A stretch of DNA of 64,000 bases from DASSFG01 sp035550375 (GCA_035550375.1 DASZPH010000099.1:1-64000); one strand, 5' to 3'. Counted from the stretch's first letter, positions 1 through 10,252 are shown. Made by a program: numbers and translations. The notes: generated by a model not told the origin, from the letters alone.

Positions 1-467
1 CGGGCTGCGGCTTTAGGCGACGACGACCGACTCAGCCAATGGATCCTCAATCGCCCCGGTTCCCCTTTTTACCGAAGATCGACTGCCGACCAGGATCCAC
101 TGGCCTGCGCTGCCTAAAAATCAAATCACCTTATGCACCCAGGGCGGGTGGCAGCCGACCGTCGTGCGGTTCGCCGCGCGGGACGCCACAAGCGCGAGGC
201 GGTTGATCGCAACTATCTACGTATGAAAGATTTATGGTCAACGAGTCGACTTTGTGAAAAAAAGCACGAATTCGCCTCTCAGCCCGTTGACACCCCAAAT
301 TGCCTCAATTAGATTAACGCTCCTTAAGGGATTTGGGCGCGAAAACGGGTAGCCGGTCGGGAGTTGTCTAAGGCAGATCGGGCAAGCAGCCGATCTGCTG
401 CCTAATCTATTTCCGAGCAGGGAGATAGGCGGAAGCGGCAAATGAATTCACCGCGGATGATTCGCTG
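1..467. other. Non-coding stretch upstream of the ATP synthase operon
   Basis: No reading frame here looks like a protein: the short frames have no recognisable composition or start signal. The stretch is less GC-rich than the genes that follow, especially around 220-320, which fits a regulatory region. It contains one good sigma-70-like promoter candidate listed separately. The first 200 bases may contain the tail of a gene lying outside the window, but I cannot support that from the sequence. Confidence 0.5.
287..315 (+). promoter_or_regulatory. Candidate sigma-70-type promoter for the atp operon
   Basis: A perfect -35 hexamer TTGACA at 287-292 is followed after exactly 17 bases by TAGATT at 310-315, which matches the TATAAT consensus at four of six positions. 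It lies about 150 bases upstream of the first gene of the ATP synthase operon and points towards it. The local sequence is AT-richer than the surroundings. This is a consensus match only; no transcription start is known. Confidence 0.45.
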
Positions 468-695
468 GTGAACTCCTCCTCAAACGAACCCTCGCCCGTC
501 GCCGAGGCCATGACCTGGGTATCTCGGGTGATGGCCGTGGTGGCGGTGATGGTCTTGCCCGGCTTAGCGGGCCTCTGGCTCGATAAGCGTTGGGGGCTCG
601 GCTTTCTCGGTTTGACGGGATTCGTCATCGGGCTCACGTCCGGCATTGCTTACTTGATAACGATCACGAAGCGGCCTCCCGACCGACCGACCTGA
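468..695 (+). CDS. AtpZ/AtpI-like small membrane protein of the ATP synthase operon
   Basis: This 75-residue protein has two predicted membrane segments, about residues 17-38 and 45-66, separated by the short loop LDKRWG. The size, the LD-R-G loop and the position at the head of the operon match the AtpZ/AtpI family, small membrane proteins that precede atpB and are thought to help c-ring assembly or Mg2+ handling. The GTG at 468 is the first start in frame after an upstream stop, so the start is a best guess; an ATG at 511 would remove the N-terminal tail but keep both helices. Confidence 0.7.
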   Translation: MNSSSNEPSPVAEAMTWVSRVMAVVAVMVLPGLAGLWLDKRWGLGFLGLTGFVIGLTSGIAYLITITKRPPDRPT

Positions 696-758
696 AGCCG
701 GCCGGCGCGAAACGAATGCGTGCCGAGTCGCCGATCGACCTGAGAAGGAATTGAAGCG

Positions 759-1196
759 GTGGAGAAATCTACGGATGGCCGGTCTGGCCTTCGCCTGCCG
801 GCGGCGTGCATCGTGTTGGTGCTCGCGATCGCGCTGGCCGGCGCACTAGGCGGATCGATCGCGCACGGCCAGCAAGGATTGCTTGGCTCGGCCGCGGTGG
901 CCGTGGCGGCGCTCACGTGCGGCCTTTCGGGCGTCGCGGCGCTGGCCCTGGCCGGCCTCTTGTCCGGCACGCGCTGGGGAGTTCACGGAATTCTCGCGGC
1001 CGGCTTTGTCCGCTTCTTTCTGCCCCTCGCGGTTGTCACGGCTTCCGCTGCCGTGCAAGGCCCCCTTTCGCGCGCAGGTCTGTTCGGCTACATGGTGATT
1101 TTCTTTCTGATCGCCCTGGTCCTCGAGACCTTGTTGCTGGTGGGCGTGCTTCGGTCGGATAGCAACCCAGGCAGCGTGGCCTGGAGGGGGCGGTAG
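759..1196 (+). CDS. Hydrophobic membrane protein, second AtpI-like position
   Basis: A 145-residue protein with about four membrane helices (roughly residues 15-35, 41-68, 75-97 and 108-130). It starts with GTG at 759, preceded by the Shine-Dalgarno-like AGAAGGAA. It sits between the AtpZ-like gene and atpB and ends three bases before atpB begins. That is where many ATP synthase operons carry atpI, whose product is a four-helix membrane protein assisting c-ring assembly. There is no motif that proves the family, so the AtpI role is inferred from topology and position. Confidence 0.6.
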   Translation: MEKSTDGRSGLRLPAACIVLVLAIALAGALGGSIAHGQQGLLGSAAVAVAALTCGLSGVAALALAGLLSGTRWGVHGILAAGFVRFFLPLAVVTASAAVQGPLSRAGLFGYMVIFFLIALVLETLLLVGVLRSDSNPGSVAWRGR

Positions 1197-1199
1197 TCC

Positions 1200-2147
1200 A
1201 TGGCTGATCCCATTCTGCACATCAAGGATGGCTACTTCTTCGAGGTGCCGAAGGCGGTCTGGCGATACAATTTTACCACCCGCGAGGAAGTGCAGGAGCA
1301 CTTCCCTTTTATACCCACTCTGATCGCCAACCACCCCGACGCCACGGCGGCTGACTTCAGCCGCGGCCTGTCGGGCAAGGTCATTATCCCGCAGCCGTTC
1401 GCCACGCTGAAGAACCTGCACGACAAGGAATCGGGCTTCGCGATTTCCAAGTTCATGATCCTGGAAGTCGTTATCGGGATTCTTCTCGTGGCGATGTTTT
1501 CGTGGCTGTCGCAACGCATCGTATCGGGGGGGCCTCCACGCGGAAGACTCTGGAACCTGATCGAGTCGATCTTGCTGTTCGTCCGCGATGAGGTGGCCAC
1601 GCCGGCCATGGGCAAGCACGAAGCCGAGCGCTTCACGCCGCTGTTGTGGACCATGTTCTTCTTCGTGCTGTTTTGCAACCTGTTTGGCATGCTCCCCTGG
1701 CTCGGGGCACCCACGGGAGCATTCGGCGTCACGTTCGGTCTGGCGTGCGTCACCTTCGGCACCACGTTGGCGGCCGGAATGAAGCAATTCGGGTTCGTCG
1801 GTTTCTGGAAAAACCTCGTGCCGCACATGGACCTGCCCTGGTGGCTGCAGCCGCTGAAGCTGCCGATCTTCGCCATCGAATTGCTTAGCCTGGTGATCAA
1901 GCACGTGATTCTCAGCGTGCGTCTCTTGGCCAACATGGTGGCGGGGCACCTGGTGCTCTTGGGCATTCTGGGGTTGATAACCGTTGCTGCCCAATACAGC
2001 ATCAGCCATTGGTTGCTGGTGTCGGGAATCAGCGTGGTAAGTTCGACGCTTCTCAGCCTTTTGGAGCTGTTTGTGGCGTTTTTGCAGGCATACATTTTCA
2101 CCTTCTTGTCAGCGCTGTTTATCGGTGCGGCGGTGCACCATCACTAG
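1200..2147 (+). CDS. atpB: F0F1 ATP synthase subunit a
   Basis: Subunit a forms the two proton half-channels against the rotating c-ring. The 315-residue product carries the family signature helix at residues 239-250, SVRLLANMVAGH, in which R241 is the essential arginine facing the c-ring carboxylate. Several long hydrophobic helices follow and precede it. It is longer than the 271-residue E. coli protein, mainly because of an N-terminal domain of about 80 residues before the first helix, a length also seen in planctomycete homologues. It is followed by atpE after 68 bases. Confidence 0.97.
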   Translation: MADPILHIKDGYFFEVPKAVWRYNFTTREEVQEHFPFIPTLIANHPDATAADFSRGLSGKVIIPQPFATLKNLHDKESGFAISKFMILEVVIGILLVAMFSWLSQRIVSGGPPRGRLWNLIESILLFVRDEVATPAMGKHEAERFTPLLWTMFFFVLFCNLFGMLPWLGAPTGAFGVTFGLACVTFGTTLAAGMKQFGFVGFWKNLVPHMDLPWWLQPLKLPIFAIELLSLVIKHVILSVRLLANMVAGHLVLLGILGLITVAAQYSISHWLLVSGISVVSSTLLSLLELFVAFLQAYIFTFLSALFIGAAVHHH

Positions 2148-2215
2148 CCGCGAAGCGGCGTCGAACCGAACCGGCGCTGGCAGTAACGCCCTTTTTAACC
2201 AAGGAGAAAAGACCC

Positions 2216-2551
2216 GTGAGTAAGTTTGTTTCGATCCTTACGGTGGCCGTGGTCGCCGTTTTGTTGGTTGCCTCGCCAGCCCTTGCTCAGGGCGAAGGCG
2301 GCAGCCAGGTGAACGCCAGCGCGATGGGCTGGACGCTGATCAATTTGAGCGGTGCTCTGGGCTGCGGCCTGGTGGTCATCGGCGCGGCCTACGGCATCGG
2401 CCGGCTCGCCGGCTCGGCGCTGGAAAGTATGGCCCGCCAGCCCGAGGTGGCGGCCAACATCCAGGTCGCCATGATCATCGCGGCGGCGTTGATCGAAGGT
2501 TTCACCTTCTACGCGCTGTTCATCTGCTCGCAGCAGAACCCGTTTAAATAA
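2216..2551 (+). CDS. atpE: F0F1 ATP synthase subunit c with signal-peptide-like N-terminus
   Basis: The proteolipid subunit forms the rotor ring. The start is GTG 2216, set by the AAGGAG ribosome-binding site at 2201-2206; a longer open frame upstream overlaps atpB and is not used. The 111-residue product has a glycine-rich first helix (residues about 45-70), the polar loop ARQPE, and a second helix with the ion-binding glutamate E94 in ALIEGFTFYA. The residues after E94 fit proton-binding rather than sodium-binding rings. Residues 1-25 resemble a cleavable signal peptide ending ALAQ, which makes the precursor longer than the usual 70-80 residues. Confidence 0.95.
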   Translation: MSKFVSILTVAVVAVLLVASPALAQGEGGSQVNASAMGWTLINLSGALGCGLVVIGAAYGIGRLAGSALESMARQPEVAANIQVAMIIAAALIEGFTFYALFICSQQNPFK

Positions 2552-2575
2552 GCCACGCCCCGACGGCCCTGACGC

Positions 2576-3262
2576 ATGGGAAAGGTATCGAACGTGAGTC
2601 GCTTGCGATCCATCGTGGTCTTTCTGGTTGTTTGTGTGTGCGCTGCGGCGCCGGTGACTCTGCGCGCCGCCGAACAGGGCGGCGAACAGCACGCTGGCCA
2701 AGAGCACGCTGGCGAACATGGGGCCGGCCACGGCGTCCATTTCGGCCAGGAAGACGTCGACCTCGATCCGTCGGAGCTGAAAGGCGATCTGGCGATTTTC
2801 ACCTTCGTCGTCTTTTTGCTCCTGGTCGCCATCCTCGGGAAGTTTGCCTGGGGGCCCATTTCAGTCGGGCTGGAGAGGCGCGAGCACCGCATCGCCGACC
2901 AGATCGCGGCGGCGGAGCGCGCCAACGCGGAGGCCAAGCAGATGCTCGTTCAATACGAGCAGAAGCTGGCCAGCGCGCAAGACGAGGTGCGGCTGATCAT
3001 CGACGAGGCGCGACGCGACGCGACGCACACGCAGCAGGAGATTCTCACCCAGGCGCGGGCCGACGCGGCAGCCGAGATGGACCGGGCTAAACGGGAGGTG
3101 GAGACGGCGAAAGATCAGGCCTTGCGCGAGCTGGCCGAAACCAGCGCCAAGCTGGCCGTGGACCTGGCCTCCAAGATCCTGCGTGCTCAGCTCGACGCCA
3201 ACCAGCATGCGCAGCTCGTGGCCGAAGCCTTGTCTCGTTTTCCCAACCCAAGCGCCAACTGA
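2576..3262 (+). CDS. atpF: F0F1 ATP synthase subunit b
   Basis: Subunit b is the peripheral stalk linking the membrane sector to F1. The 228-residue product has a signal-like N-terminus (to about residue 31), a His/Glu/Gly-rich stretch, one membrane helix (about residues 70-90), and then a long charged coiled coil rich in Ala, Glu, Arg and Gln up to the C-terminus, as expected for the family. ATG 2576 has no Shine-Dalgarno sequence; the in-frame GTG at 2594, preceded by GGAAAGG, would give a product six residues shorter and is an equally good start. Like atpE, it carries an exported-protein-like leader. Confidence 0.93.
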   Translation: MGKVSNVSRLRSIVVFLVVCVCAAAPVTLRAAEQGGEQHAGQEHAGEHGAGHGVHFGQEDVDLDPSELKGDLAIFTFVVFLLLVAILGKFAWGPISVGLERREHRIADQIAAAERANAEAKQMLVQYEQKLASAQDEVRLIIDEARRDATHTQQEILTQARADAAAEMDRAKREVETAKDQALRELAETSAKLAVDLASKILRAQLDANQHAQLVAEALSRFPNPSAN

Positions 3263-3865
3263 GCCGGTCCATGCCCGAAGACGCCTACCTAGCATCCTCG
3301 CTCGTCGACCACGATATCGACGTGGGCGCTTATCGCGTCGGCATGGTCTACGGCAAGGCGCTGCTGGCGGCCACCGAGAAGGCCGGGAACACCGACGAGG
3401 TGATGGACGAACTGGACCAGCTCATCGATCTGCTGGTAAAGCAACCGAAGATCGACGAGATCATGGCCTCTGGCATGATCGCCGGCGACAGGAAGGTGGC
3501 GATGGTCGAGCGAGTGCTCGCCGGCCGGGTCACGCCGATCTTTCTGAACTTTCTCAAAGTCGTCGCCTCGCACGGCCGCGGCGGCTTTTTGAGGGCAATT
3601 CGCAAGGCGGTACGAGACCTGCGCGATCAGCAACGGGGGCACGTACGCGTGCAGGTGACCACGGCTGTGCCGCTTGATGAGGGGCTTGTCGAACGCATTC
3701 GAAATCAACTCAGGGGCATGCTGGGGGGCGAACCCGTCCTCGCGCAGAAGGTCGACCCCGACCTGATCGGCGGACTGGTGTTCCGCGTCGGCGATACCGT
3801 TTACGACGGATCCGTAGCGACGCGCCTGGCCCAACTCAAAAGTCAGATGATCGACAGGAGCATTC

Positions 3866-5401
<1,536 letters not shown>

Positions 5402-5485
5402 TAGGCCGACACCGATTGGGCGGGCCAGGACGGAATCGGGTGTCTGGCGAGAACGTCGACACCACGTAAAGGCGAGATTACCGAA

Positions 5486-5893
5486 ATGGACGAACAAACG
5501 AATCCGTATGATGCGCCGCAAACGCCCATCGAGCCGCCCGCGAGCGTCTCAACGGCAGACCGCGACGCCAGGATGTGGGGGATGTTGTGCCACTTATCGG
5601 CGCTGTCGATGTACGTCAGCGGCATCGGCTTCATCGTTGGCCCACTGATTGTATGGCTGGTCAAAAAGGACGATCACCCGTTCATCGACGACCAGGGGAA
5701 AGAGTCGCTGAACTTCGAGATTTCGATTTTGATTTATTACATCGTGTCGACGATCGCGATCTTTTGCGTCATCGGCATACCGCTGCTGGTGATCCTCCAT
5801 TTTTTCCATATTGTGATGATCATCGTCGCGGCTGTCCGAGCAAACGGCGGAGAGACCTACCGCTACCCGCTCACGATTCGACTGATTAAGTAA
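5486..5893 (+). CDS. DUF4870-type membrane protein inserted in the atp operon
   Basis: A 135-residue membrane protein with about three hydrophobic segments (residues about 34-60, 82-98 and 100-115). The pattern matches DUF4870/Tic20-like small proteins: WGMLCHLSAL, then KKDDHPFIDDQGKESLNF, then a C-terminal YRYPLTIRLIK. The function of this family is unknown. It lies between atpA and atpG in the same direction with gaps of 84 and 21 bases, a place where ATP synthase operons normally have nothing. It probably shares the operon transcript; a link to ATP synthase assembly is only a guess. Confidence 0.85.
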   Translation: MDEQTNPYDAPQTPIEPPASVSTADRDARMWGMLCHLSALSMYVSGIGFIVGPLIVWLVKKDDHPFIDDQGKESLNFEISILIYYIVSTIAIFCVIGIPLLVILHFFHIVMIIVAAVRANGGETYRYPLTIRLIK

Positions 5894-5914
5894 CGATTTC
5901 CCAGACCGCCCGTT

Positions 5915-6796
5915 ATGGCTAAAGCCAGAGCACTCGACAAACGTCGCAAGTCGATCAAGAACATCCGCAAGATTACGCGGACGATGGAGCTGATCGCCAC
6001 GGCGCGCTTCAAGAAGGCCATGGACCGCGCCGCTGCCGCCACCGCCTACACGCGGCGCATCACCGCGCTGGTGGCCGATTTGGCACGCACAGGTCTGGAG
6101 GTCAGCCATCCGCTGCTTGAGGCTCGCGAAGTAACCAAACGCGCCGTGTTGCTCGTGCTCACCGGCAACCGCGGCCTGTGCGGCGGCTACAACGCCAACG
6201 TGCAGCGCGCGGGCATGATGCGCTACAACGAGTTGAAGGCGTCGGTGCCCGAGGTGACCCTCGAAGTGTCGGGCAAACGCGGCATCTCGGGCTTTCGCTT
6301 TCGCGAGATGATGCCCGACCGCACCTACACGCACTTCGAGGACAAGCCGAGCTTCGACGAAGTCGACGTGCTGGCGAACCGCTACCTCGAAGAATACGCC
6401 ACGGGCCAACTCGACCGCCTGGACGTGGCCTACACGCGTTTCGACGGCATCGCGCGGCAGGTGGCGACGGTCGAAACGCTGCTGCCGCTTGGTTCTTTGG
6501 CCGGCACGTCCTCGGAAAGCGAGCAGCATCACAGCCAGGTCCAATACGAGTTTTTGCCCTCGGCGGCAAGCATCCTGGAGGAAGTCGTCCCGACCAGCTT
6601 CAAGGTGAAGCTTTTTAAGTGTTTCCTCGACGCGGCGGTAAGCGAGCAAGTGGCCCGTATGGTGGCCATGAAGGCCGCCACCGAAAACGCCGACAAATTG
6701 ATCAAACAACTATCGATGACTTACAACCGCGCCCGTCAGAGCCAGATCACCGGCGAGATCATGGAAGTGCTGGGCGGCGTGGAGGCGCTCAAATGA
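5915..6796 (+). CDS. atpG: F0F1 ATP synthase subunit gamma
   Basis: Gamma is the central rotor shaft. The 293-residue protein starts MAKARALDKRRKSIKN, giving the conserved Arg/Lys-rich N-terminal helix with ITRTMELIATARFKKA. It carries LTGNRGLCGGYNANV near residue 80, the conserved strand of the Rossmann-like head, and ends with the second long helix containing MKAATENADKLI and the family signature SLTYNRARQSQIT-type segment (here MTYNRARQSQIT). Its stop overlaps the ATG of the next gene (ATGA), so the WD40 gene behind it is probably co-translated. Confidence 0.97.
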   Translation: MAKARALDKRRKSIKNIRKITRTMELIATARFKKAMDRAAAATAYTRRITALVADLARTGLEVSHPLLEAREVTKRAVLLVLTGNRGLCGGYNANVQRAGMMRYNELKASVPEVTLEVSGKRGISGFRFREMMPDRTYTHFEDKPSFDEVDVLANRYLEEYATGQLDRLDVAYTRFDGIARQVATVETLLPLGSLAGTSSESEQHHSQVQYEFLPSAASILEEVVPTSFKVKLFKCFLDAAVSEQVARMVAMKAATENADKLIKQLSMTYNRARQSQITGEIMEVLGGVEALK

Positions 6797-7791
6797 TGAT
6801 CGCTAAACATGGTCCGTCGAGATTGGCTGCGATCGCGTTGGCCTACGCGAGCGTTCTGGTCCTCTTCCTCTCGCACGCCGTCACGAACGCCGCTGAGCCG
6901 GTAGTGACCTTGCGCGGGCATGAAGACATGATCATGGGACTTGCTTTCAGCCCAGACGGAAACCTCTTGGCGTCTGGCAGTCACGATGGAACCGTTCGGC
7001 TTTGGGACGTTGCCAAGCGCTCTCAGCGAAAAGTGCTTCGTGGTCACAAGAAGGGTGACTTCGTTCTTTCAGTGGCATTTTCACGCGACGCCAAAGTTCT
7101 CGCATCGGGTGGCTCTGATAAAACGGTCGCACTCTGGAATATGGCAACCGGAGAGCAACAGACATCGTTTGGGGGCCACTCGGATAGTGTGATGGCGGTC
7201 GCATTTTCCCCGAGCTCCGACATTTTGGCATCCAGCGCCGCGGCTGAAATCTTTATTTGGGACGTGCTGACGGGAAAGCGAATTGGCAATTTACAAGCAA
7301 GTTCGCCACAACCGACGGAGTTGGTGTTCTTCCCCGACGGTAAAACGCTTGCGTCGGCCGGGTTCGCGAAGCCGATCGAACTGTGGGATGTCGAGAAGCG
7401 TTCGAAGCGAATGGACTTGAAAGGCGAAGATTCGCCAAAGTTGGCCATGACGTTGTCACCGGATGGGAAGACCATCGTTGCCTCTGGCACAAAAGGTACG
7501 GTCGTGGCATGGGACGCGCTGAGCGGCGCGATGCGCGGCCAGGTTGGCGGCGCGCGTGCCGAGAACGTTTTGAGCCTGGCGTTCTTGCCGGATAACAAGA
7601 CCATTGTGACATCCTCGATGAAGGGCGCGAGAACCTGCGACCTGAAAGCCGGCAAAGAACTGCAGTTTTTTCCGGTCCGCGAAGGTGCGAATGGAACCGT
7701 CACGTCGATCGCTGTCTCCCCCGATGGGAACACTCTTGCAATATCGGACTTGTTCGAGATTAAGCTGTTCCGGCTAACCAGTGAAAAGTGA
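6793..7791 (+). CDS. Exported seven-bladed WD40 repeat protein inside the atp operon
   Basis: The ATG at 6793 overlaps the atpG stop as ATGA, and the 332-residue product then begins with a signal peptide of about 34 residues ending NAAEP. Seven WD40 repeats follow, each of the form VxxLAFSPDGxxLASGSxDGTVRLWD; the last three are degenerate. Seven repeats would close one beta-propeller, a protein-interaction scaffold, here outside the cytoplasm. It separates atpG from atpD. Base composition and codon use look less GC-biased than the flanking atp genes, so it may be a late insertion. A role in the ATP synthase is not supported by any motif. Confidence 0.9.
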   Translation: MMIAKHGPSRLAAIALAYASVLVLFLSHAVTNAAEPVVTLRGHEDMIMGLAFSPDGNLLASGSHDGTVRLWDVAKRSQRKVLRGHKKGDFVLSVAFSRDAKVLASGGSDKTVALWNMATGEQQTSFGGHSDSVMAVAFSPSSDILASSAAAEIFIWDVLTGKRIGNLQASSPQPTELVFFPDGKTLASAGFAKPIELWDVEKRSKRMDLKGEDSPKLAMTLSPDGKTIVASGTKGTVVAWDALSGAMRGQVGGARAENVLSLAFLPDNKTIVTSSMKGARTCDLKAGKELQFFPVREGANGTVTSIAVSPDGNTLAISDLFEIKLFRLTSEK

Positions 7792-7863
7792 GCCCGCCAG
7801 CGACCGCACACCACATACGGCGTTCCCTAAAGACTGCCTGAACCCCGAACCCTTGAATTTGTC

Positions 7864-9339
7864 ATGGCAACCGCAACCCTCCATAGCTCCAAACATGAAA
7901 CCGACGGCCACAATCTGGGCCGCGTCACGCAAGTTATCGGCTCGACGTTCGACGTGGAGTTTGCTCCCGATCGGCTGCCGGCCATTTACAACGCCGTCAA
8001 GATTTCGGCCGAACACAAGGGAGTGAAGGTGGAACTGACCGGCGAGGTGCAGCAACACCTCGGCGGCGGGCGCGTGCGGTGCGTGGCTCTCGGCAGCACA
8101 GACGGCATGATCCGTGGGCAGGAATGCCTCGACACGGGGAAGCCGGTGACTGTGCCGGTTGGCAAGGCCACGCTCGGCCGCGTTTTCAACCTGCTGGGCG
8201 ACGCGATCGACGGACGCGGCCCGGTCGAAGCCGACGAGCGCTGGGGCATCCATCGCGAGGCACCGGATGTCACCGACCTGTCGACGAAGACCGAATTGTT
8301 CGAGACGGGCATCAAGGTGATCGACCTGCTCACGCCGTTCGTCCGCGGCGGCAAGGCCGGTCTGTTCGGCGGGGCCGGGCTGGGCAAAACGGTGATCCTC
8401 ACCGAGCTCATCGCCCGCATCGCCAGCGCCCACGGCGGTTACTCGGTGTTCGCGGGCGTCGGCGAGCGGACGCGCGAAGGGACCGACCTCTGGCTGGAAA
8501 TGCAGGAAGCCAAGATCGGCGACACGGGCCGCAGCGTCATCGAGCAGACGTGCATGGTGTTCGGCCAGATGAACGAGCCGCCCGGCGCGCGTCTGCGCGT
8601 CGCCCTTTCCGCGCTGACGATGGCCGAATACTTCCGCGACACGACGGGCGCAGATACCCTCTTGTTCATCGACAACATCTTCCGCTTCTCGCAGGCCGGT
8701 AGCGAGGTGTCGGCGTTGCTGGGCCGCATGCCTTCGGCCGTCGGTTATCAGCCGACGTTGGCCACCGAAATGGGCGCCTTGCAAGAACGGATCGCGTCGA
8801 CAAACAAGGGGGCCATCACGTCGGTACAGGCCGTGTATGTGCCGGCCGACGACCCGACCGACCCGGCCCCGGCGACGGCGTTCGGCAATCTCGACGCCTT
8901 CATTTACCTGGAACGGTCGATCAGCGAGAAGGGCATTTATCCGGCGGTCGATCCGCTGGCGTCCTCCAGCCGGATTCTCGACCCGCAGTACGTGGGCGAG
9001 CGGCACTATTCGGTGGCCCGCCGCGTGCAGCGCACTTTGCAGCGCTACCGCGAGCTGCAAGACATCATCGCCATTCTCGGCATCGACGAATTGAGCGAGC
9101 AGGACAAGCTCGTCGTGCACCGTGCTCGCCGCATGGAGCGGTTCCTCTCGCAGCCGTTCTTGGTGGCCGAGGTCTTCACGGGCAAGCCGGGCGAAATCAC
9201 CAAGCTGGACGACACGATCCGCAGCTTCGAGGAAATCGCCGACGGCAAGTGGGACCATTTGCCGGAGAGTGCGTTCATGTACGTCGGCCCGATCGAGCAG
9301 GCCGAAGAGCAAGCGAAGAAAATGGCTGCGAAGAAATAG
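7864..9339 (+). CDS. atpD: F0F1 ATP synthase subunit beta
   Basis: Beta is the catalytic subunit of F1. The 491-residue product has the P-loop GGAGLGKT at residues 169-176 and the catalytic glutamate E201 in GVGERTREG. The Walker B region DTLLFIDNIFRF follows, and then the signature PSAVGYQPTLATEMG. The C-terminal helical domain contains the DELSEQDKLVVHRARRMERF region, corresponding to the DELSEED lever. Length and all motifs are normal. It is followed by atpC after 67 bases that include a short repeat described separately. Confidence 0.98.
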   Translation: MATATLHSSKHETDGHNLGRVTQVIGSTFDVEFAPDRLPAIYNAVKISAEHKGVKVELTGEVQQHLGGGRVRCVALGSTDGMIRGQECLDTGKPVTVPVGKATLGRVFNLLGDAIDGRGPVEADERWGIHREAPDVTDLSTKTELFETGIKVIDLLTPFVRGGKAGLFGGAGLGKTVILTELIARIASAHGGYSVFAGVGERTREGTDLWLEMQEAKIGDTGRSVIEQTCMVFGQMNEPPGARLRVALSALTMAEYFRDTTGADTLLFIDNIFRFSQAGSEVSALLGRMPSAVGYQPTLATEMGALQERIASTNKGAITSVQAVYVPADDPTDPAPATAFGNLDAFIYLERSISEKGIYPAVDPLASSSRILDPQYVGERHYSVARRVQRTLQRYRELQDIIAILGIDELSEQDKLVVHRARRMERFLSQPFLVAEVFTGKPGEITKLDDTIRSFEEIADGKWDHLPESAFMYVGPIEQAEEQAKKMAAKK

Positions 9340-9372
9340 TTCTTCGTTTTCGGTCTGAGGTTCGATCCCCGC

Positions 9373-9397
9373 AGACCCAAGACCAAAGACCTAAGAG
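9373..9397 (+). repeat. AGACCCAAGACC-type intergenic repeat, atpD-atpC spacer
   Basis: The sequence at 9373-9397 (AGACCCAAGACCAAAGACC then TAAGAG) is nearly the same as the one at 35801-35827 and is the complement of the 14-base units repeated at 35657-35698. It lies in the 67-base gap between atpD and atpC, followed by a GCTTTTTAG stretch. Its recurrence 26 kb away in unrelated spacers suggests a dispersed short repeat of this genome. Confidence 0.5.
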
Positions 9398-9406
9398 CTT
9401 TTTAGT

Positions 9407-9841
9407 ATGGAACATCACGATAAATCACATAAGCGTGGCAGCCACCTGCAACTGGTGGTGGTGACGCCCGAGGCGACCGTGCTGGAAGAAACGGCGGAGT
9501 TTGTGGCTCTGCCGTTGTACGACGGCGAGGTCGGCATCGCTCCCTTGCACAGCCCCATGATCGGAAGGCTCGGTTACGGTGAGATGCGCGTCAAACACGC
9601 CGACCGCGTTTCCCGCTATTACGTCGATGGCGGGTTCGTGCAGGTCGTCGATGACGTGGTCAGCGTTTTGACCTCGCGTGCCGTGCCCGCCGGCGCGTTG
9701 GACGGGGGAGTTGCGGGGGAGCAGCTTGCCGAGGCCCGCCGCCGACCGGCAAATACGCCCGAGTTGATGGCCCTGCGCGAGCGCGCCGAACTCCAAGCCC
9801 GGGCGCAGTTGCGTGTGGCGCGCCACGCGGCAGGCGCCTAA
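9407..9841 (+). CDS. atpC: F0F1 ATP synthase subunit epsilon
   Basis: Epsilon sits at the foot of gamma and regulates hydrolysis. The 144-residue protein has an N-terminal His-rich tail, then the beta-sandwich with the family pattern LPLYDGEVGIAPLHSPMIGRLGYG, and VDGGFVQVVDDVVSVLTSRAV. A C-terminal Ala/Arg/Glu-rich helical hairpin is present but short. It ends the atp operon; a compact GC-rich hairpin (9862-9874) follows but lacks a T-run. Confidence 0.95.
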   Translation: MEHHDKSHKRGSHLQLVVVTPEATVLEETAEFVALPLYDGEVGIAPLHSPMIGRLGYGEMRVKHADRVSRYYVDGGFVQVVDDVVSVLTSRAVPAGALDGGVAGEQLAEARRRPANTPELMALRERAELQARAQLRVARHAAGA

Positions 9842-9931
9842 GTGTCTGGGTGGCTCCGACGCTCCGCGGCGGAGAGGGCGGTTGGTTGGGCCCGCCTATC
9901 TCGTGACAACGCGCGGGGCTACTCTTGTTGA

Positions 9932-10228
9932 ATGGAGATCAAGCTCGAAAAGCATCCCGAAGGAGTGGTCCTCCCGCTACGTGCGCACCCCGGCGCCCGC
10001 CGCAATGAGTTGCGATGCGCCGAAGACGGCGTCCTCCGGGCGTCGGTCACTCAAGCGCCCGAAAAGGGGAAGGCGAACAAGGCGATCGTCGAGCTTCTCA
10101 GTCGGAACCTCGGTCTGAAAAAGTCTCAGATCGAGCTGATCGCAGGTGAAACGGCTCAGCAAAAGCGTTTCTTGTTGCGAGGCGTTTCGGTCGACGAAGT
10201 CGCCCGGAAGCTTGACCAGCTTCAATAG
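9932..10228 (+). CDS. DUF167 (YggU-type) protein
   Basis: The 98-residue protein has the DUF167 pattern: VVLPLRAHPGARRNEL, then LRASVTQAPEKGKANKAIVELL, and a C-terminal IELIAGETAQQKRFLLRG. These are the small alpha/beta proteins related to E. coli YggU, whose cellular function is unknown. It follows atpC in the same direction after 90 bases and may be read from the same transcript or from its own promoter. Confidence 0.92.
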   Translation: MEIKLEKHPEGVVLPLRAHPGARRNELRCAEDGVLRASVTQAPEKGKANKAIVELLSRNLGLKKSQIELIAGETAQQKRFLLRGVSVDEVARKLDQLQ

Positions 10229-10252
10229 AAGTCTCCAACTTCGGCTGAGAGT

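Noticed and set aside
7774..9312. 512-codon minus-strand frame across atpD
   Set aside because: Shadow of atpD; composition is not protein-like and there is no motif.
9363..9376. T-arm-like GGTTCGATCC near the end of atpD, which could suggest a tRNA
   Set aside because: The preceding 24 bases after the atpD stop cannot hold the rest of a tRNA, and no acceptor or anticodon stem is present. I found no tRNA or rRNA gene in the window by eye.
9862..9874. CTCCGCGGCGGAG hairpin behind atpC as terminator
   Set aside because: Only a five-base stem and no T-run, so I do not call it a terminator.
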